Assembly: GCA_944321005.1 (NCBI GenBank)
Contig: CALUJT010000128.1
Location: forward strand, 1-6,644
Length of the DNA stretch: 6,644 bases
Source of the DNA: an uncultured Atopobiaceae bacterium
Lineage (GTDB): Bacteria; Actinomycetota; Coriobacteriia; Coriobacteriales; Atopobiaceae
Direction of reading: 5' to 3'
This document shows positions 5,504-6,644 of this stretch, piece by piece. The stretch's first letter is position 1, and each line of letters starts with the position of its first letter. A model generated the notes under the pieces. That model searched no databases, was not told the DNA's origin, and saw only the letters and a program-made list of their open reading frames with translations. The position numbers were made by a program, and so were the translations under genes.

Positions 5504-5532
5504 TACAGGTCGCGTCTCAGCATGACGAACTC
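5504..5532. repeat. Direct-repeat box, copy B
   Basis: Second copy of the 29-nt box (TACAGGTCGCGTCTC ... GCATGACGAACTC), differing from copy A at three positions. It ends 9 nt from the stop codon of the GNAT gene, so on the minus strand it would be the first element of that gene's 3' untranslated region, followed by stem-loop 2, box A and stem-loop 1. Reading GTCATGCTGAG on that strand recalls widespread REP-type repeats, but no search was possible. Confidence 0.9.
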
Positions 5533-5541
5533 GTCGCTTCG

Positions 5542-5976
5542 TCACTCCTCGACGAAGCCGTGCCGCAGGAAGAGGCCTATGGCGGGGTTGTCAAGGGCGA
5601 CGTTGTCGCGCAGCGTCGCGACGGCGCGCCCACGGGCCGCATCACAGAGGAGCTCGAGGCCGGCGGCGCCGTACCCGCGCCCGCGGAAGCGGGCGTGGAC
5701 GAGCACGTCCGTGATGAAGCTGTCGTAGTCCGGGTCCCAGCGGTAAGCGACCTCACCAACGAAATCACCGGCGTCTAGGTCGCGCAGGTAGCGGTAGAAG
5801 CGCCTACCCTCGCCCTCGCGCGCGACCCAGGCGTCGTAACAGCGCGGCCAGAGGTCCTCCGGGAAGTCGACGGTCCCTCCCCAGGCTCGGTTGTAGGACA
5901 TGGTGGCCTCGTCGGCCAGGAGCTCCCGCCTGAACCAGAGGTCGCGAACGGCGGGGCGATAGAGCTCGATGGTCAT
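5542..5976 (-). CDS. GNAT-family N-acetyltransferase
   Basis: GNAT enzymes transfer an acetyl group from acetyl-CoA to an amine. The 144-residue product has the usual length. Motif A is visible at about 91-105: VLVHARFRGRGYGAA, with R98-x-x-G101-x-G103 as the CoA pyrophosphate loop. Motif B-like sequence follows at 125-141 (NVALDNPAIGLFLRHGF), where the Asn-Pro-Ala segment and final 'GF' match the family end. The substrate cannot be read from sequence. The ATG (5974-5976) overlaps the MFS stop as ATGA, with AAGGAG eight bases upstream, indicating translational coupling. A longer open frame continues upstream to 6501 but is only the antisense-like shadow of the MFS gene (Ala/Arg/Gly-rich, no fold). 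A role in resistance or in modifying the transporter's substrate is a guess from context only. Confidence 0.9.
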   Translation of the reverse strand: MTIELYRPAVRDLWFRRELLADEATMSYNRAWGGTVDFPEDLWPRCYDAWVAREGEGRRFYRYLRDLDAGDFVGEVAYRWDPDYDSFITDVLVHARFRGRGYGAAGLELLCDAARGRAVATLRDNVALDNPAIGLFLRHGFVEE

Positions 5977-6644
5977 GAGCGTGTCTCCTTCTGAAGCAGG
6001 TCGGTGCGGGAGAACGTCAGGTTGATCGCGGCGAGCAGGGCAATCGAGGTCGCGAGCAGCGCCACCATGGCGAGCCGCATGTCCAGCACACCCGAGAGCC
6101 AGCCGAAGAGCGGCTGCGAGACGGCGGAGAGCAGCGACACCGCGATCGACGCGAACGAGAGCGCCGTCACGCGGTAGCGCGGGTCCAGCGCGACGTTGAG
6201 CACCTTGGTGCGCACCGGGTTCACGAGGCAGAACGCCGCGAGCCCGGCCATGTAGAGCGCGACGGCCGCCCGCGGATCCGCGCAGAGCGCAAACGCCAGG
6301 AAGAGCGCGACCACGGCGAGCGGCCCCAGCCGCGCCACGCGCGCGTCCCCCAGGCGCCGCGCGAGCCGGGCGCTGCCCAGCCCCGCCAGGCTCGTGACCG
6401 CGAACTGAGCCGCCACGACCGCGCCCACCGCCGGCAGCGGGACCCCGAAGTAGCCGTTGAGGTAGTTGTTGTAGAAGTCGTCCACGGGCACCATCGACCA
6501 CGCGACCGCGCCCTCGACCAGCACGTAGTAGAGCACGGGGCGGCAGCCGGCGACGTAGCGCGCGGCCTCGAGCGGGCGCACCGGACCTGCGGGCACACCG
6601 CCCCTCTCGCCCGCCCGGTCGTCGCGCATGAGGAGCACGCAGAC
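5973..6644 (-). CDS. MFS transporter, C-terminal half (5' end beyond window)
   Basis: The frame is open to the right edge, so the true start is outside the window. The visible 223 codons begin with the basic central cytoplasmic loop (MRDDRAGERGGV...). Six transmembrane segments follow, numbered from the GTG codon at 6638 as residue 1: about 33-50, 67-90, 103-120, 124-142, 155-180 and 184-206. This corresponds to helices 7-12 of a 12-helix major facilitator. The motif SARLARRLGDARVARLG, between the second and third visible helices, resembles the conserved MFS inter-helix loop with basic residues. The first visible helix is followed by an Asp/Asn/Tyr-rich loop (DDFYNNYLNGYFG). The substrate is unknown. 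It overlaps the GNAT gene by 4 nt (ATGA), so the pair form an operon. GTG at 6636-6638 is not a plausible start because half the protein lies upstream. Confidence 0.88.
   Translation of the reverse strand, partial: VCVLLMRDDRAGERGGVPAGPVRPLEAARYVAGCRPVLYYVLVEGAVAWSMVPVDDFYNNYLNGYFGVPLPAVGAVVAAQFAVTSLAGLGSARLARRLGDARVARLGPLAVVALFLAFALCADPRAAVALYMAGLAAFCLVNPVRTKVLNVALDPRYRVTALSFASIAVSLLSAVSQPLFGWLSGVLDMRLAMVALLATSIALLAAINLTFSRTDLLQKETRS

Noticed and set aside
5321..5532. CRISPR array or pair of intrinsic terminators
   Set aside because: Only two units, long stems of differing sequence and no uniform spacers rule against CRISPR; no T-tracts follow the stems on either strand, so they are not standard terminators.
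5977..6501. Upstream extension of the GNAT frame
   Set aside because: It overlaps the MFS gene in another frame and reads as Arg/Gly/Ala-rich sequence. The ATG at 5974-5976 has a good ribosome binding site and gives the normal GNAT length.

Overview
The window comes from a high-GC bacterial chromosome. Codon use, the tRNA-Leu/trigger factor pairing, the lipoprotein serpin and the DUF2975/XRE pair suggest a gut or oral actinobacterium of the class Coriobacteriia (Olsenella/Atopobium/Collinsella-like). That assignment is inference, not a database match.

Left part (1-1250): the 5' portion of tig (trigger factor, minus strand, running off the left edge, TTG start) lies just downstream of a complete tRNA-Leu(UAG) gene with an encoded CCA end. 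Middle-left (1375-2658): one plus-strand gene for a secreted, lipid-anchored serpin with an inhibitory-type hinge and a longer than usual reactive loop. The convergent gap after it (2659-2945) holds an AT-richer, symmetric imperfect inverted repeat of at least 130 bp that looks like a small non-autonomous element or a large regulatory palindrome.

Middle (2946-3873): a minus-strand two-gene operon of a four-helix DUF2975 membrane protein followed 10 nt later by a 69-residue XRE/YozG-type DNA-binding protein. A perfect 21-bp palindrome lies in the divergent gap upstream and is the natural candidate operator. The divergent plus-strand gene at 4070 encodes a single-pass membrane protein with an extracellular domain of unknown function. 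It faces a convergent DUF3784-type small membrane protein (GTG start, 4837-5175).

Right part (5176-6644): the 366-nt gap upstream of the DUF3784 gene contains two tandem units of about 112 nt. Each unit has a 17-bp perfect stem-loop with a different arm sequence, plus a nearly identical 29-nt box. They lie immediately downstream of a GNAT acetyltransferase gene that overlaps the end of an MFS transporter by 4 nt (ATGA), so the two are probably translationally coupled. The MFS gene continues past the right edge.

The most noteworthy items are the tandem hairpin units, the serpin with its long loop, the 21-bp palindrome tied to the DUF2975/XRE pair, the inverted-repeat element at 2777-2906, and a histidine cluster in the trigger factor PPIase domain. 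No complete new multi-gene system is evident.
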